Source of the DNA: Collimonas arenae
GTDB taxonomy: Bacteria > Pseudomonadota > Gammaproteobacteria > Burkholderiales > Burkholderiaceae_D
Length of the DNA stretch: 64,000 bases
Assembly: GCF_000786695.1 (NCBI RefSeq)
Contig: NZ_CP009962.1
Location: 2,356,001 to 2,420,000 of the forward strand
Direction: 5' to 3'
In this document: one piece after another, positions 27,230 through 35,442 of the stretch
Layout: each line of letters starts with the position of its first letter
Numbering within the stretch: the first letter of the stretch is position 1
The notes under the pieces: generated by a model
What the model was told of the DNA's origin: nothing
Databases searched by the model: none
What the model saw: the letters and a program-made list of their open reading frames with translations, nothing else
Translations under genes and position numbers: made by a program

Positions 27230-28171
27230 TCAACTTGGCTGCATGATCATTTCACCGGAGCGTCCCGGCAACTCCGCCCAGGTGAGAGGCGCTGTCGGTA
27301 AAGCCTGGTCCTTGATGTGGTGAAAATAATCTTCCATCGAGACCAGATCGTAGCCTTGCTCCTGCCAGCCCTGCAGCAACTGCTCAAATATGGGGGCGAG
27401 TTTTTGCCCTTCAAGCTCTGCGTGCAGAGTAAATACATGATCGCGCGGCGTGGCTGTCAGCGCCAGGATGTGAGCGGCAATATTCGCCGGCGTCAGCTCA
27501 ATGCCGTTGAAACTCCGGCCAAGCAACTCGTCCAGCGTCGGCAGTGTCGTCGGTAACTGGATACATGCCAGCGTCTTGCCGTTGACCTGCAAGCGATGCG
27601 GCCCTGCCGTTTGGTCGGCCAGTGCGCCATCTTCGGTCAGCATGGCGCGGCCGTCGGAAGCATAGGCCATGCCGAATTTTTCCAGCTGCTCGAAGGCGTA
27701 GGGATTCATCTGCCAGCCGGCGGCGCCATGGGTTTTCGGCGGCCGGCCGAAAATCTGGCTGAAACGGTCGAACGAGCGCTGCATCTGCTGACTGGTCCAG
27801 GCGGCGTCGCGCTGCCGCACATGGTCCTGCCAGACGCGGTGATCCCAGGTATGGATACCGCACTCAAAACCGGCATTGCTCACTGCCTGCATATATTTTG
27901 CGCAAGTCTTGCCGATATCCGGTGCTGGCAGCAGCACACCGTACATCAGGGTCTTGAGACCGTAATGTTCGACTACCGAAGTGCGCGATACTTTCTGGAA
28001 GAACCCTGGACGGAATACCTGTTTCAACGCCCAGCCGGTGTGGTCGTAGCCGAGCGAAAAGAGAAAGGTGGCGCGCGCCTGGTATTTGCTCAGCAGGCGC
28101 ACCAGGTTAGGTACCCCTTCACGGGTGCCGCGATAGGTGTCGGCGTCGATTTTGAGGGTGAGGAGAGGCAA
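27230..28171 (-). CDS. arnD: ArnD-like polysaccharide deacetylase (Ara4FN-undecaprenyl phosphate deformylase)
   Basis: A 313-residue NodB-fold metal hydrolase. It starts MPLLTLKIDADTYRGTREGVPNLVRLL, close to E. coli ArnD, and keeps the first-motif Asp and the second-motif histidines in GIHTWDHRVWQ. ArnD removes the formyl group from undecaprenyl-phosphate-Ara4FN before flipping and transfer to lipid A. It is the last gene of the arn operon, 87 bp after the decarboxylase gene, so it is probably still in the same transcript. Confidence 0.9.
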   Translation of the reverse strand: MPLLTLKIDADTYRGTREGVPNLVRLLSKYQARATFLFSLGYDHTGWALKQVFRPGFFQKVSRTSVVEHYGLKTLMYGVLLPAPDIGKTCAKYMQAVSNAGFECGIHTWDHRVWQDHVRQRDAAWTSQQMQRSFDRFSQIFGRPPKTHGAAGWQMNPYAFEQLEKFGMAYASDGRAMLTEDGALADQTAGPHRLQVNGKTLACIQLPTTLPTLDELLGRSFNGIELTPANIAAHILALTATPRDHVFTLHAELEGQKLAPIFEQLLQGWQEQGYDLVSMEDYFHHIKDQALPTAPLTWAELPGRSGEMIMQPS

Positions 28172-28258
28172 GTTGTCTGGTCTGGCAGTAGTAAGAAAAA
28201 GCAGGCTCTGCGGTAAGCGCGGAAAATTTCCGTGCCTGCCGCAGACAAGGGGTAGCTC

Positions 28259-29314
28259 TTAGTCCATCAAGGCGCGTGCTTCAGCCACCTGGCCGCGGTA
28301 CGCGTCGAATATATTGCGCAAGGTGTCAGCCATGGTCGTGGTCGGCTGCCATTGAAGTTCGTCGCAAGTGTTCGTGATTTTCGGCACGCGGTTTTGCACG
28401 TCTTGATAACCTTTGCCGTAGTAAGCGGCGGAAGTGGTCTCGACCAGCTTGACCTTCTTTGCCGAGTCGGCGTACTCAGGGTATTCAGCAGCCAGTTTCA
28501 ACATCATGTCGGCCAGGTCGCGGATCGAATAGTTGTTCACCGGATTACCGATGTTGTAGATCTTGCCGCTGGCGACGCCGTCTTTATTGGCGATGATCTT
28601 GATCAGTGCATCGATACCGTCGTCGATGTAAGTGAAGGCACGTTTTTGCTGGCCGCCGTCGACCAGCGAAATGTTTTCGCCGCGCACGATGTGGCCGAAG
28701 AACTGGGTCACGACGCGTGAGCTGCCTTCCTTCGGTGTGTGGATCGAATCGAGGCCAGCGCCGATCCAGTTGAATGGACGGAACAAGGTGAAGTTCAAGC
28801 CTTCTTCCATGCCGTAGCCCCAGATCACACGGTCCATCAGTTGCTTGGCGCAAGAGTAGATCCAGCGCGGCTTGTTGATTGGACCGCAAATCAATTCCGA
28901 TTGCTCAGGGTCGAACTCTTCGTCATGGCACATGCCGTAGACTTCCGACGTTGACGGGAACACCAGGTGCTTGCCGTATTTGGCGGCGGAACGGACGATA
29001 GGCAAATTGGCTTCAAAGTCCAGCTCGAATACGCGCAGCGGTTGCTTGACGTAGGTCGACGGTGTTGCGATCGCCACCAGCGGCAGGATCACGTCGCACT
29101 TCTTGACGTGGTATTCGACCCATTCCTTGTTGATGGTGATGTCGCCCTCGAAGAAGTGCATGCGTGACTTATATTCTTCATTGTCAAGCAGATCGCGGAT
29201 ACGGTCGGTCATCATGTCCATGCCGTAGACGTGCCAATCGGTGGTTTCCAGGATGCGCTTGGACAGGTGATGGCCGATGAAGCCGTTGACGCCGAGGATG
29301 AGGACTTTTTTCAT
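28259..29314 (-). CDS. UDP-glucuronate decarboxylase (stand-alone ArnA C-terminal domain)
   Basis: A 351-residue SDR epimerase-type enzyme. It has the NAD-binding GVNGFIGHHL at the N-terminus, STSEVYG with the active-site Ser-Glu, and the Tyr-x3-Lys pair in YSCAKQ. It matches the oxidative decarboxylase half of E. coli ArnA, which turns UDP-glucuronate into UDP-4-keto-pentose. Here it is a separate gene, not fused to the formyltransferase. A 115-bp gap with a perfect 7-bp hairpin (29340-29356) separates it from the formyltransferase gene. Confidence 0.92.
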   Translation of the reverse strand: MKKVLILGVNGFIGHHLSKRILETTDWHVYGMDMMTDRIRDLLDNEEYKSRMHFFEGDITINKEWVEYHVKKCDVILPLVAIATPSTYVKQPLRVFELDFEANLPIVRSAAKYGKHLVFPSTSEVYGMCHDEEFDPEQSELICGPINKPRWIYSCAKQLMDRVIWGYGMEEGLNFTLFRPFNWIGAGLDSIHTPKEGSSRVVTQFFGHIVRGENISLVDGGQQKRAFTYIDDGIDALIKIIANKDGVASGKIYNIGNPVNNYSIRDLADMMLKLAAEYPEYADSAKKVKLVETTSAAYYGKGYQDVQNRVPKITNTCDELQWQPTTTMADTLRNIFDAYRGQVAEARALMD

Positions 29315-29339
29315 AATGTTCTATTGTTGTTGGGTTGGC

Positions 29340-29356
29340 ATTCCGCAGGGCGGAAT
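29340..29356 (-). repeat. Intercistronic hairpin in the arn operon
   Basis: ATTCCGC and GCGGAAT form a perfect 7-bp stem with a 3-nt loop, in the 115-bp gap between the formyltransferase and decarboxylase genes. No T-run follows, so it is not an intrinsic terminator. Confidence 0.5.
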
Positions 29357-29429
29357 TTCAAACGCTGCAATTCCAGCAGGGCAGAACGGCAATCAAGCCC
29401 GCCTGGCCTGCGAAATCACGCAGCCGGTT

Positions 29430-30338
29430 TTATAAAAGGATGTTTTGCAATGCTTCCGGTGCGACAGCTTGGTCATTCACCAGCAATTGGTTAATCAACA
29501 GCGCGCGGCCATCGCCGCAGACGCCAACAATGCGATTATCCACTACCGCCAAGCCTTGAGGCAAATTTACCGGTATATCAGCGGCCTGGTTGGTAGGAAG
29601 GCTTGCCTTTCCAATAATGAAAGTTTTGTCTTTGATAATTGTCCAGGCACCGGGATAGGGCGGCGCTACTGCACGATACAGGTTGTAGACTTGCTGCGCC
29701 GGCTGGCTCCAGTCGATTTCGCCGTCGGCTGGCTTGCGCCCGCCGAAATAGCTGCCTTGCGCCAGATTATTTGGCAGCTTTGGCGTATTCCCTGCCAACA
29801 TGGCTGGCAAAACATTCCATAAGGTCTGCTCGGCGGCTACCACGACCTTGCCGAATACCTCGTAGGCGGTATCGTCGGGCAGGATCGGCACAATGGTTTG
29901 AGCGACGATGGCGCCTGCATCGGGCTTGGCGGCCATCTCATGCAAGGTGGCGCCGGTTTCGGTTTCGCCGTGCAGCACTGCCCAGTTGATCGGCACGCGA
30001 CCGCGGTATTTCGGTAACAGGGAGCCGTGCATATTGAAGGCGCCGTGTCTGGCCAGTGCCAGCAGGTTCACCGGCAACATGTTGCGGTAGTAAAAGCTGA
30101 AGATGAAGTCAGGATCCAAGGCCGCCACTTGCGCCAGCAATGCCGGCGTAGCGGGGTCGTCCGGCGTGATCGTCGGAATGCCATGCTGCCGGCACAGCGA
30201 CGCTACCGATTCGAACCAGATGGTTTCTTGCGGATTGTCTTCATGGGTGACGACCAGCGCCACCTCGACGCCACGCGCCAGCAAGACTTTCAGGCAGCGC
30301 ACGCCGACATTGTGATAAGCGAAAACGACGGCTCTCAT
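29430..30338 (-). CDS. UDP-Ara4N formyltransferase (stand-alone ArnA N-terminal domain)
   Basis: A 302-residue formyltransferase using 10-formyl-tetrahydrofolate. The catalytic triad Asn102, His104 and Asp140 falls at exactly the same residue numbers as in E. coli ArnA (FNMHGSLLPKYRGRVP and KPDAG). The C-terminal beta-barrel is present and then the protein stops, where enterobacterial ArnA continues into the decarboxylase. It overlaps arnC by 4 bp, so translation is coupled. Confidence 0.92.
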   Translation of the reverse strand: MRAVVFAYHNVGVRCLKVLLARGVEVALVVTHEDNPQETIWFESVASLCRQHGIPTITPDDPATPALLAQVAALDPDFIFSFYYRNMLPVNLLALARHGAFNMHGSLLPKYRGRVPINWAVLHGETETGATLHEMAAKPDAGAIVAQTIVPILPDDTAYEVFGKVVVAAEQTLWNVLPAMLAGNTPKLPNNLAQGSYFGGRKPADGEIDWSQPAQQVYNLYRAVAPPYPGAWTIIKDKTFIIGKASLPTNQAADIPVNLPQGLAVVDNRIVGVCGDGRALLINQLLVNDQAVAPEALQNILL

Positions 30339-31294
30339 GATGCTTGCTTGTCCTCGGCCGAAGATTGTTCCAGCATGGCTTGCACCACATAACGCGGCCG
30401 TGCTCGCACTTGCTGGTAGATGCGGCCGACGTATTCGCCGACCAGGCCGATGCCGAACAGGATCATGCCCATCAGGAAGAAGGCAAATGCGAACAGGGTG
30501 AACACACCCTGGACCTCGGCGCCGAACAGGAAACGGCGTACCACCAGAATCACGAACAGCGCAGCCGAGGCGAAGGACAACACAATCCCTATCAGTGAAA
30601 ACAGCTGCAACGGCACGATGGAAAAGCCGGTCACCAGATCGAAATTCAAGCGGATCAGGCTATACAGCGAATATTTCGATTCGCCGGCAGAGCGTTCTTC
30701 ATGTTCGACCACCACTTCGGCTTGCTTGCGGGCGAAGGTGTAGGCCAGTGCTGGCACAAAAGTGTTGACTTCCTTGCACTGGTTGATCAGGTCGACTACG
30801 TTACGGCCATAGGCGCGCAGCATGTTGCCCTGGTCGGTCATCTTGATGCCGGTGATTTTCTCACGCAGTACATTCATGGCCTTGGAGGCGACGGTGCGCC
30901 AGGCAGAATCCTGGCGCTTGCGGCGGATCGAGCCGACATAGTCGTAGCCTTCGCGCATCTTGGCGACCAGATTGCCGATTTCCTCCGGCGGATTCTGCAG
31001 GTCGGCGTCGAGCGTCACGATAATTTCACCGCGGGTCGCTTCAAAGCCGGCCAGGATCGCCATGTGTTGGCCGAAATTGCCATTGAATAGTACGACGCGG
31101 GTAACGTCCGGCCGCAGCCGGAACTGTTCCGCCAGGATGGCCGCAGATTTGTCGCGGCTGCCATCGTTGACGTACAGGATTTCATAGCTGATGCCAAGTG
31201 CATCTAGCGCCGGGTAGAGGCGCTCGAACAGTTTGGCGAGGCCCGATTCCTCGTTGTATACCGGGATGACGACGGAGAGTTCTGGTTTCATCAA
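30335..31294 (-). CDS. arnC: Undecaprenyl-phosphate Ara4FN transferase ArnC (GT2)
   Basis: A 319-residue glycosyltransferase family 2 protein. It starts with SVVIPVYNEESGL, has the DADLQNPPEEI metal/nucleotide motif (DxD type) and the GSIRRKRQDSAWR region. Two C-terminal helices (about 230-255 and 265-290) anchor it in the inner membrane. ArnC transfers Ara4FN from UDP to undecaprenyl phosphate. It lies 12 bp after arnB and overlaps the next gene by 4 bp. Confidence 0.93.
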   Translation of the reverse strand: MMKPELSVVIPVYNEESGLAKLFERLYPALDALGISYEILYVNDGSRDKSAAILAEQFRLRPDVTRVVLFNGNFGQHMAILAGFEATRGEIIVTLDADLQNPPEEIGNLVAKMREGYDYVGSIRRKRQDSAWRTVASKAMNVLREKITGIKMTDQGNMLRAYGRNVVDLINQCKEVNTFVPALAYTFARKQAEVVVEHEERSAGESKYSLYSLIRLNFDLVTGFSIVPLQLFSLIGIVLSFASAALFVILVVRRFLFGAEVQGVFTLFAFAFFLMGMILFGIGLVGEYVGRIYQQVRARPRYVVQAMLEQSSAEDKQAS

Positions 31295-31306
31295 GCGATT
31301 GTTGTT

Positions 31307-32461
31307 TTACGAATTTATTTTATTGAGCACGGATTTTACCGCGGACACAGAGCGTTCGACATCGTTCTTGGTCATGACATTGAACATCGGCAGCGATACG
31401 ATCAGGCGGCCGACTTTTTCGGCGACCGGGAACATGCCTTCCTTGAAGCCGCGTGCGCGGTACATGCTCAGCAGGTGGATGGCCGGATAGTGGTAACCGA
31501 TGCCGACACCGAGCGCCTGCATCTGTTCCATGAAGGTGGCGCGCGCTGGTTTGCCGTCCTTGCGTTCCGGTAGCACCAGCTGGAACATGTGCCAGTTGCT
31601 GTTATCGAAATCGGCAACGGGAAGCTGAGCGCCGTATTGCACTTCAAAGTCGCTGCCGAAGCAAGTGAAGTAGTGCTGCGCCAATTCGCGCCGATGCGCG
31701 GTGATTGCATCGATGTGGGCAAACTGGCCGAGGCCGATGGCGGCGGCGACGTCGGTCATGTTGAATTTGCCGCCGAGGACATCGACATCAAGGCCGTCAA
31801 AGCCACTGCGGGTCACGCCTTGCAGGCGGTATTTTTCCGCCAGCCGCGCTTCTTCGGCATTGTTCAGCACCAGGCAACCGCCTTCGGATGAGGTGATGTT
31901 CTTGTTGGCCTGGAAGCTGAATGAGACAAAGTCGCCGAAAGCGCCAATGCGCTGCCCGTTCCAGGTTGAGCCTAGCGCTTGGGCGGCGTCTTCCACGACG
32001 CGCAGATTATATTTTTTTGCCAACGCATACAGGCGATCCATATCAACGGGCAGGCCAGACAGGTAGACCGGGATGATGGCCTTGGTGCGTGGCGTGATGG
32101 CAGCCTCGACCTGCGCCAGGTCGATATTACGGGTGACCGGATCGATATCGGCAAAGACTGGCGTAGCGCCGGTTTCGATAATCACGTTAGCGGTGGCGAC
32201 CCAGGAAATCGGCGTGGTGATGACCTCATCGCCAGCGCCGATGCCGGCGATGCGCAGCGCGATTTCCATGGTGCAGGTACCGGAATTGAAAGTGCGCACC
32301 GGACGGCCACCGAAATATTCTGACAACTGCGTTTCGAATGCCGCCACCTTGGGACCGCTGGTAATCCAGCCGGAACGCAAGACGTCGCCCACCGCTGCGA
32401 TGGTGGCTTCGTCGATGGTTGGTTTGGCAAACGGCAGGAATGGTTGTTGGCTCATAGTCAT
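31307..32461 (-). CDS. arnB: UDP-Ara4O aminotransferase ArnB
   Basis: A PLP-dependent DegT/DnrJ/EryC1 aminotransferase of 384 residues. The PLP-binding lysine is Lys187 in FSFQANKNITSSEGG. The N-terminal FAKPTIDEATIAAV and GTCTMEIAL match ArnB. It makes UDP-Ara4N from the 4-keto sugar with glutamate. The true start may be the second methionine (MSQQPFL, 32455). Middle gene of the arn operon. Confidence 0.94.
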   Translation of the reverse strand: MTMSQQPFLPFAKPTIDEATIAAVGDVLRSGWITSGPKVAAFETQLSEYFGGRPVRTFNSGTCTMEIALRIAGIGAGDEVITTPISWVATANVIIETGATPVFADIDPVTRNIDLAQVEAAITPRTKAIIPVYLSGLPVDMDRLYALAKKYNLRVVEDAAQALGSTWNGQRIGAFGDFVSFSFQANKNITSSEGGCLVLNNAEEARLAEKYRLQGVTRSGFDGLDVDVLGGKFNMTDVAAAIGLGQFAHIDAITAHRRELAQHYFTCFGSDFEVQYGAQLPVADFDNSNWHMFQLVLPERKDGKPARATFMEQMQALGVGIGYHYPAIHLLSMYRARGFKEGMFPVAEKVGRLIVSLPMFNVMTKNDVERSVSAVKSVLNKINS

Positions 32462-32491
32462 TAGTAGATAGATATCCGGATAAAAGAAGTC

Positions 32492-32863
32492 TTAGCTGCG
32501 AGTCAGCAATACTACGCCGACAATGATCACACCGATAGCTATCAGGCGCTGGGCGGAAATCTGTTCGCCCAGGAAGTACCAGGCGCCGACGGCGCTGATG
32601 ATGTAGCCCATTGACAGCATCGGATAGGCAATCGTGACATCAACCCGCGACAGGCCGATAATCCAGACCACCACCGAAATAACGTAGCACGTCAGGCCGC
32701 CCAGGATCGGCAACTGGGTGGCCAGTTTGATGCCGACGGAAAGCCAGTTTTGCGGCGTCAGACTGATGACGCCGACCGCATTGGTGCCGGCCTTCAGCAG
32801 GAGTTGTGCCAAGGCGTTGAGGCAGACGCCGGTGAGGATGAAAGCAAATGTCGTGAGATTCAT
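32492..32863 (-). CDS. SMR/EamA-type small membrane protein (ArnE/ArnF-like flippase subunit)
   Basis: A 123-residue protein with four predicted helices and the small-multidrug-resistance fold (N-terminal LTTFAFILTGVCLNALAQLLLKAG, C-terminal GEQISAQRLIAIGVIIVGVVLL). In enterobacteria ArnE and ArnF form a heterodimer that flips undecaprenyl-phosphate-Ara4N. Only one such gene is present here, so the protein may act as a homodimer. It lies between arnT and arnB with short gaps of 12 and 30 bp. Confidence 0.85.
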   Translation of the reverse strand: MNLTTFAFILTGVCLNALAQLLLKAGTNAVGVISLTPQNWLSVGIKLATQLPILGGLTCYVISVVVWIIGLSRVDVTIAYPMLSMGYIISAVGAWYFLGEQISAQRLIAIGVIIVGVVLLTRS

Positions 32864-32875
32864 GTAGGTGCCGGA

Positions 32876-34642
32876 TCAGGGTGTGGAGGCGCTTGCAGCA
32901 GGCTCTGCAGGCGCCGCTTTAGCTTCGGGAGCTGGCGATTCGGCCGCCGCCGCAGGAGCAACCGGCGCGACAGCCGCAGCAATGCCCTGGTTAGCCACTA
33001 CCACCCGGCGTGGATCCTGGGCGATGACCCGCATCGGCACACCACTCGCTGCCAGTTGCTTGTACGTTTCCGGACGAATGATGGCAATGTCTTTCTTGCC
33101 GGCCGCAGCATCCGCATTCCATTTGACGACAAAGGCTTCGATCGTCGGAATCCATAATTGCGGCTCTTGCGTCAGACCGAACTCCAGTTCATCCATATGC
33201 TTGACCATGGTCATGGTGCGACGCAGGTAGAACGGCAGTGACTGTTCATATTTGTCCACCACGTACAGCGTTGTTTGCGGCGTCATTTCCGCATTGATTG
33301 CTGGCACCATGTCGATGCCGGCAGAGTAGCGCCCCTGCGCGTCGTGGCCGTACATGAGCAGCTGGCCACCGATAAAGCCGGCAGCGGCCAGGGCCACAAT
33401 CGCCCATTCCTTCTGGCGGCGCGCCAGCGCTAACGCCCCAACGGCGCCGATAAAAGCGATCACGGAGGCCGCAAATACCCAAGGTACATGCGCTTGCAAT
33501 AGCGGCAGCGAATAGGCATCCTTGGCCAGCGAAGGAATTTTCCAGGACAAGGCCAGCCCGAGCACTGCTGGCAACAATAGCAGCAGTGCAGAAGCGGTGA
33601 TCGCCTTGCTTGAGGCCTTATCCAGATGGCAGGCGATCAACAGCGCCAGCGCAGGAAAGATCGGCAGGATGTAAGACGGCAGCTTGGAATCGGAGACGCT
33701 GAAAAACACAAAAATGAACAGGCTCCAGATCAGCAGCATTTTCTTTGGCTGGAAACCGGATACGGTATGACTTTCGCGCGCAGCATTCCACAGGCTCTGG
33801 AACAAGACGCCGAGCCACGGCACGATACCCAAGATCAGGATTGGCACGAAGTAGTAGGGCGGGCCATAGCGGTTGTGAATCTTGCTGGTAAAGCGTTGGA
33901 ATTGTTCGTGGATGAAGAAGAACTGCGGGAATTCAGGATTCTTCAAAGAAATCAGTACGAACCATGGCACCGTGATGACAAAGAATAAAATCAGGCCGAG
34001 CACCAGATGCAGGCGTTTCCAGATTGACCAGTCGCGCGAAAACAGGGTGTACAGCACCAATACCGCGCCGGGGATCAGCAAGCCGATCAAGCCTTTCGAC
34101 AAGACCGAGAGCGCCATGCCAGCCCAGCACAGCAACATCCAGTTGCGTTGCTCGCTGTTGCTGATGTCGCTGCGTTGCGCAAGAAGCAGCGCACACAGCG
34201 CAATCGTCATCATGCCGGACAAGCCCATATCAAGCGTGTTGATGTGGCCCAGGCCAGCCCAGAGAAAACTGGAGCCGAGCACCAGCGCCGCAAAAAAGCC
34301 GATGCGCGCAGAGAACACGCGGGCGCCGGTGAATGCTACCAGCACCACGCCAAGCAAGCCGCACAGGCCGGTCCACAGGCGTGCCTGCCATTCGCCCAGG
34401 CCGAACAGTTCAAAAGTCAGGGCGTTCATCCAGGTTTGCAGCGGCGGCTTCTCGAAATATTTGATGCCGTTCAATCGCAGGGTAATCCAGTCGCCGGTGG
34501 CGACCATCTCGCGCGCCATTTCAGCGTAACGGCCTTCATCGGTGGGGACCAGCGTACGAGCGCCGAGCATGTAGCACCAGACGATGCAAAACAGCAGGAA
34601 CAGCAGCCAGACGAAAGTTTTTGATTTATGCAGTTCACGCAT
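32876..34642 (-). CDS. arnT: Lipid A Ara4N transferase ArnT (PMT family)
   Basis: A 588-residue GT83 enzyme with about 12 helices. The first periplasmic loop contains the catalytic region PTDEGRYAEMAREM, and NGIKYFEKPPLQTWMNAL follows, as in ArnT. The C-terminal periplasmic domain ends in a roughly 50-residue Ala/Pro/Glu-rich tail absent from E. coli ArnT. It moves Ara4N from undecaprenyl phosphate to lipid A phosphates, lowering polymyxin binding. Its start overlaps the end of the upstream Mth938 gene by 8 bp, so it is translationally coupled to it. Confidence 0.93.
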   Translation of the reverse strand: MRELHKSKTFVWLLFLLFCIVWCYMLGARTLVPTDEGRYAEMAREMVATGDWITLRLNGIKYFEKPPLQTWMNALTFELFGLGEWQARLWTGLCGLLGVVLVAFTGARVFSARIGFFAALVLGSSFLWAGLGHINTLDMGLSGMMTIALCALLLAQRSDISNSEQRNWMLLCWAGMALSVLSKGLIGLLIPGAVLVLYTLFSRDWSIWKRLHLVLGLILFFVITVPWFVLISLKNPEFPQFFFIHEQFQRFTSKIHNRYGPPYYFVPILILGIVPWLGVLFQSLWNAARESHTVSGFQPKKMLLIWSLFIFVFFSVSDSKLPSYILPIFPALALLIACHLDKASSKAITASALLLLLPAVLGLALSWKIPSLAKDAYSLPLLQAHVPWVFAASVIAFIGAVGALALARRQKEWAIVALAAAGFIGGQLLMYGHDAQGRYSAGIDMVPAINAEMTPQTTLYVVDKYEQSLPFYLRRTMTMVKHMDELEFGLTQEPQLWIPTIEAFVVKWNADAAAGKKDIAIIRPETYKQLAASGVPMRVIAQDPRRVVVANQGIAAAVAPVAPAAAAESPAPEAKAAPAEPAASASTP

Positions 34643-35033
34643 CTTGGATGGTTTCCTTGTTGGTATCGAAAATCAGGGCCAGGGCGACTTTACGTCCTTC
34701 GGCCATCAAAATATTGTAAGTCCGGCAGGCGGCCTGGTTATCCATGCATTCGACGCCGATGCGGCGAGCGGTCAGCACAGCAGTCAGTTTCGGATGGACG
34801 AAACGTTGGCGCTGACCGGTGCCGAGTATCACGACATCGGGCCGTGTGCTATCAATATGGGCGAAATGTTCGGGGTCGAGGGCTTCGAAGCTGCTGACGG
34901 GCCAAATCACCGGCGCAGATTCCGGCAGCACCAGCAAGCTGCGTTCATAGCGGATGGTGTTGATTTCCACGCCCTTGTCGTCGTAGGCCGTGACCGTCTG
35001 ATATTGCTGGGTAGAGGTGGTGTGTAGCTTCAT
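34635..35033 (-). CDS. Mth938-domain (DUF498/NDUFAF3-like) protein
   Basis: A 132-residue small cytosolic protein with the Mth938 fold: an N-terminal beta strand pair with YDDKGVEINTIRYERSLLV, then DVVILGTGQRQRFVHP and GVECMDNQAACRTYNILMAEGRKVALALIF. In eukaryotes relatives assist complex I assembly; the bacterial role is unknown. It normally sits near peroxiredoxin, alaA or hom genes in this group. Here it heads the arn operon, overlapping arnT by 8 bp, so its promoter probably drives the whole cluster. Confidence 0.85.
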   Translation of the reverse strand: MKLHTTSTQQYQTVTAYDDKGVEINTIRYERSLLVLPESAPVIWPVSSFEALDPEHFAHIDSTRPDVVILGTGQRQRFVHPKLTAVLTARRIGVECMDNQAACRTYNILMAEGRKVALALIFDTNKETIQDA

Positions 35034-35259
35034 TGCTTTGTCTTTAAGTAGTTGAGGACTGAGTGTAAAACTCCGTCCGGCAATTAGTTAATTTGTCATG
35101 GCCGACGGGATGACAACTCTGAAAACCTAAGGATAGACCGCTGAGGGCGTGCAAATTCCCGGAAAATGGAAAATAAAGTGCTGCATTGTAGCGTTTTCCT
35201 TCCCCAATCTTGCGTTATTGATTGATAAAACCTCACGCTTTCGGCAGAATGGATGGTTC
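35034..35259. other. Intergenic part between the Mth938 gene and alaA leader
   Basis: This part of the 409-bp divergent gap shows no reading frame of note. It should hold the promoters of the Mth938-arn operon (minus) and alaA (plus). I do not see a clear PmrA direct repeat. Confidence 0.4.
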
Positions 35260-35410
35260 GGGCGGTGTTTTGTGCACTGCCCAAAAGCTGTCTGAAAAGT
35301 CGTGAAATAGCCAGGAGCATCCTTACAAGGGGTGATTGCGGGTATTTGTTGCGGCGCACCTACTCCTGTGTGACGATAACCCAATTTTCCAGACAGCTTT
35401 TTAAAGCTGG
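35260..35410 (+). ncRNA. Candidate structured leader RNA of alaA
   Basis: Four nested or adjacent inverted repeats lie here. (1) GGGCGGTG (35260-35267) pairs with CACTGCCC (35275-35282). (2) AAAAGCTGTCTGAAAA (35283-35298) pairs with the segment 35385-35402 across one extra C. (3) Inside, CAGGAG (35312-35317) pairs with CTCCTG (35363-35368). (4) GGTG (35331-35334) pairs with CACC (35357-35360). The 3' arm of helix 2 can instead form a local hairpin (AGCTTT/AAAGCT, 35395-35408), giving two exclusive structures 33 nt before the alaA start. I cannot match it to a known riboswitch. Confidence 0.45.
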
Positions 35411-35442
35411 ATAATGTTGCGTAAAATACAAGGAATTGTGCT

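Noticed and set aside
35034..35120. A PmrA-box-like TTTAAG in front of the Mth938-arn operon
   Set aside because: Only one half-site is present; the required second direct repeat at 5-bp spacing is absent.
35283..35402. Reading the alaA inverted repeats as the ends of a small transposable element (MITE)
   Set aside because: No target-site duplication flanks the arms and the pairs are nested like RNA helices; no second copy was noticed in the window.
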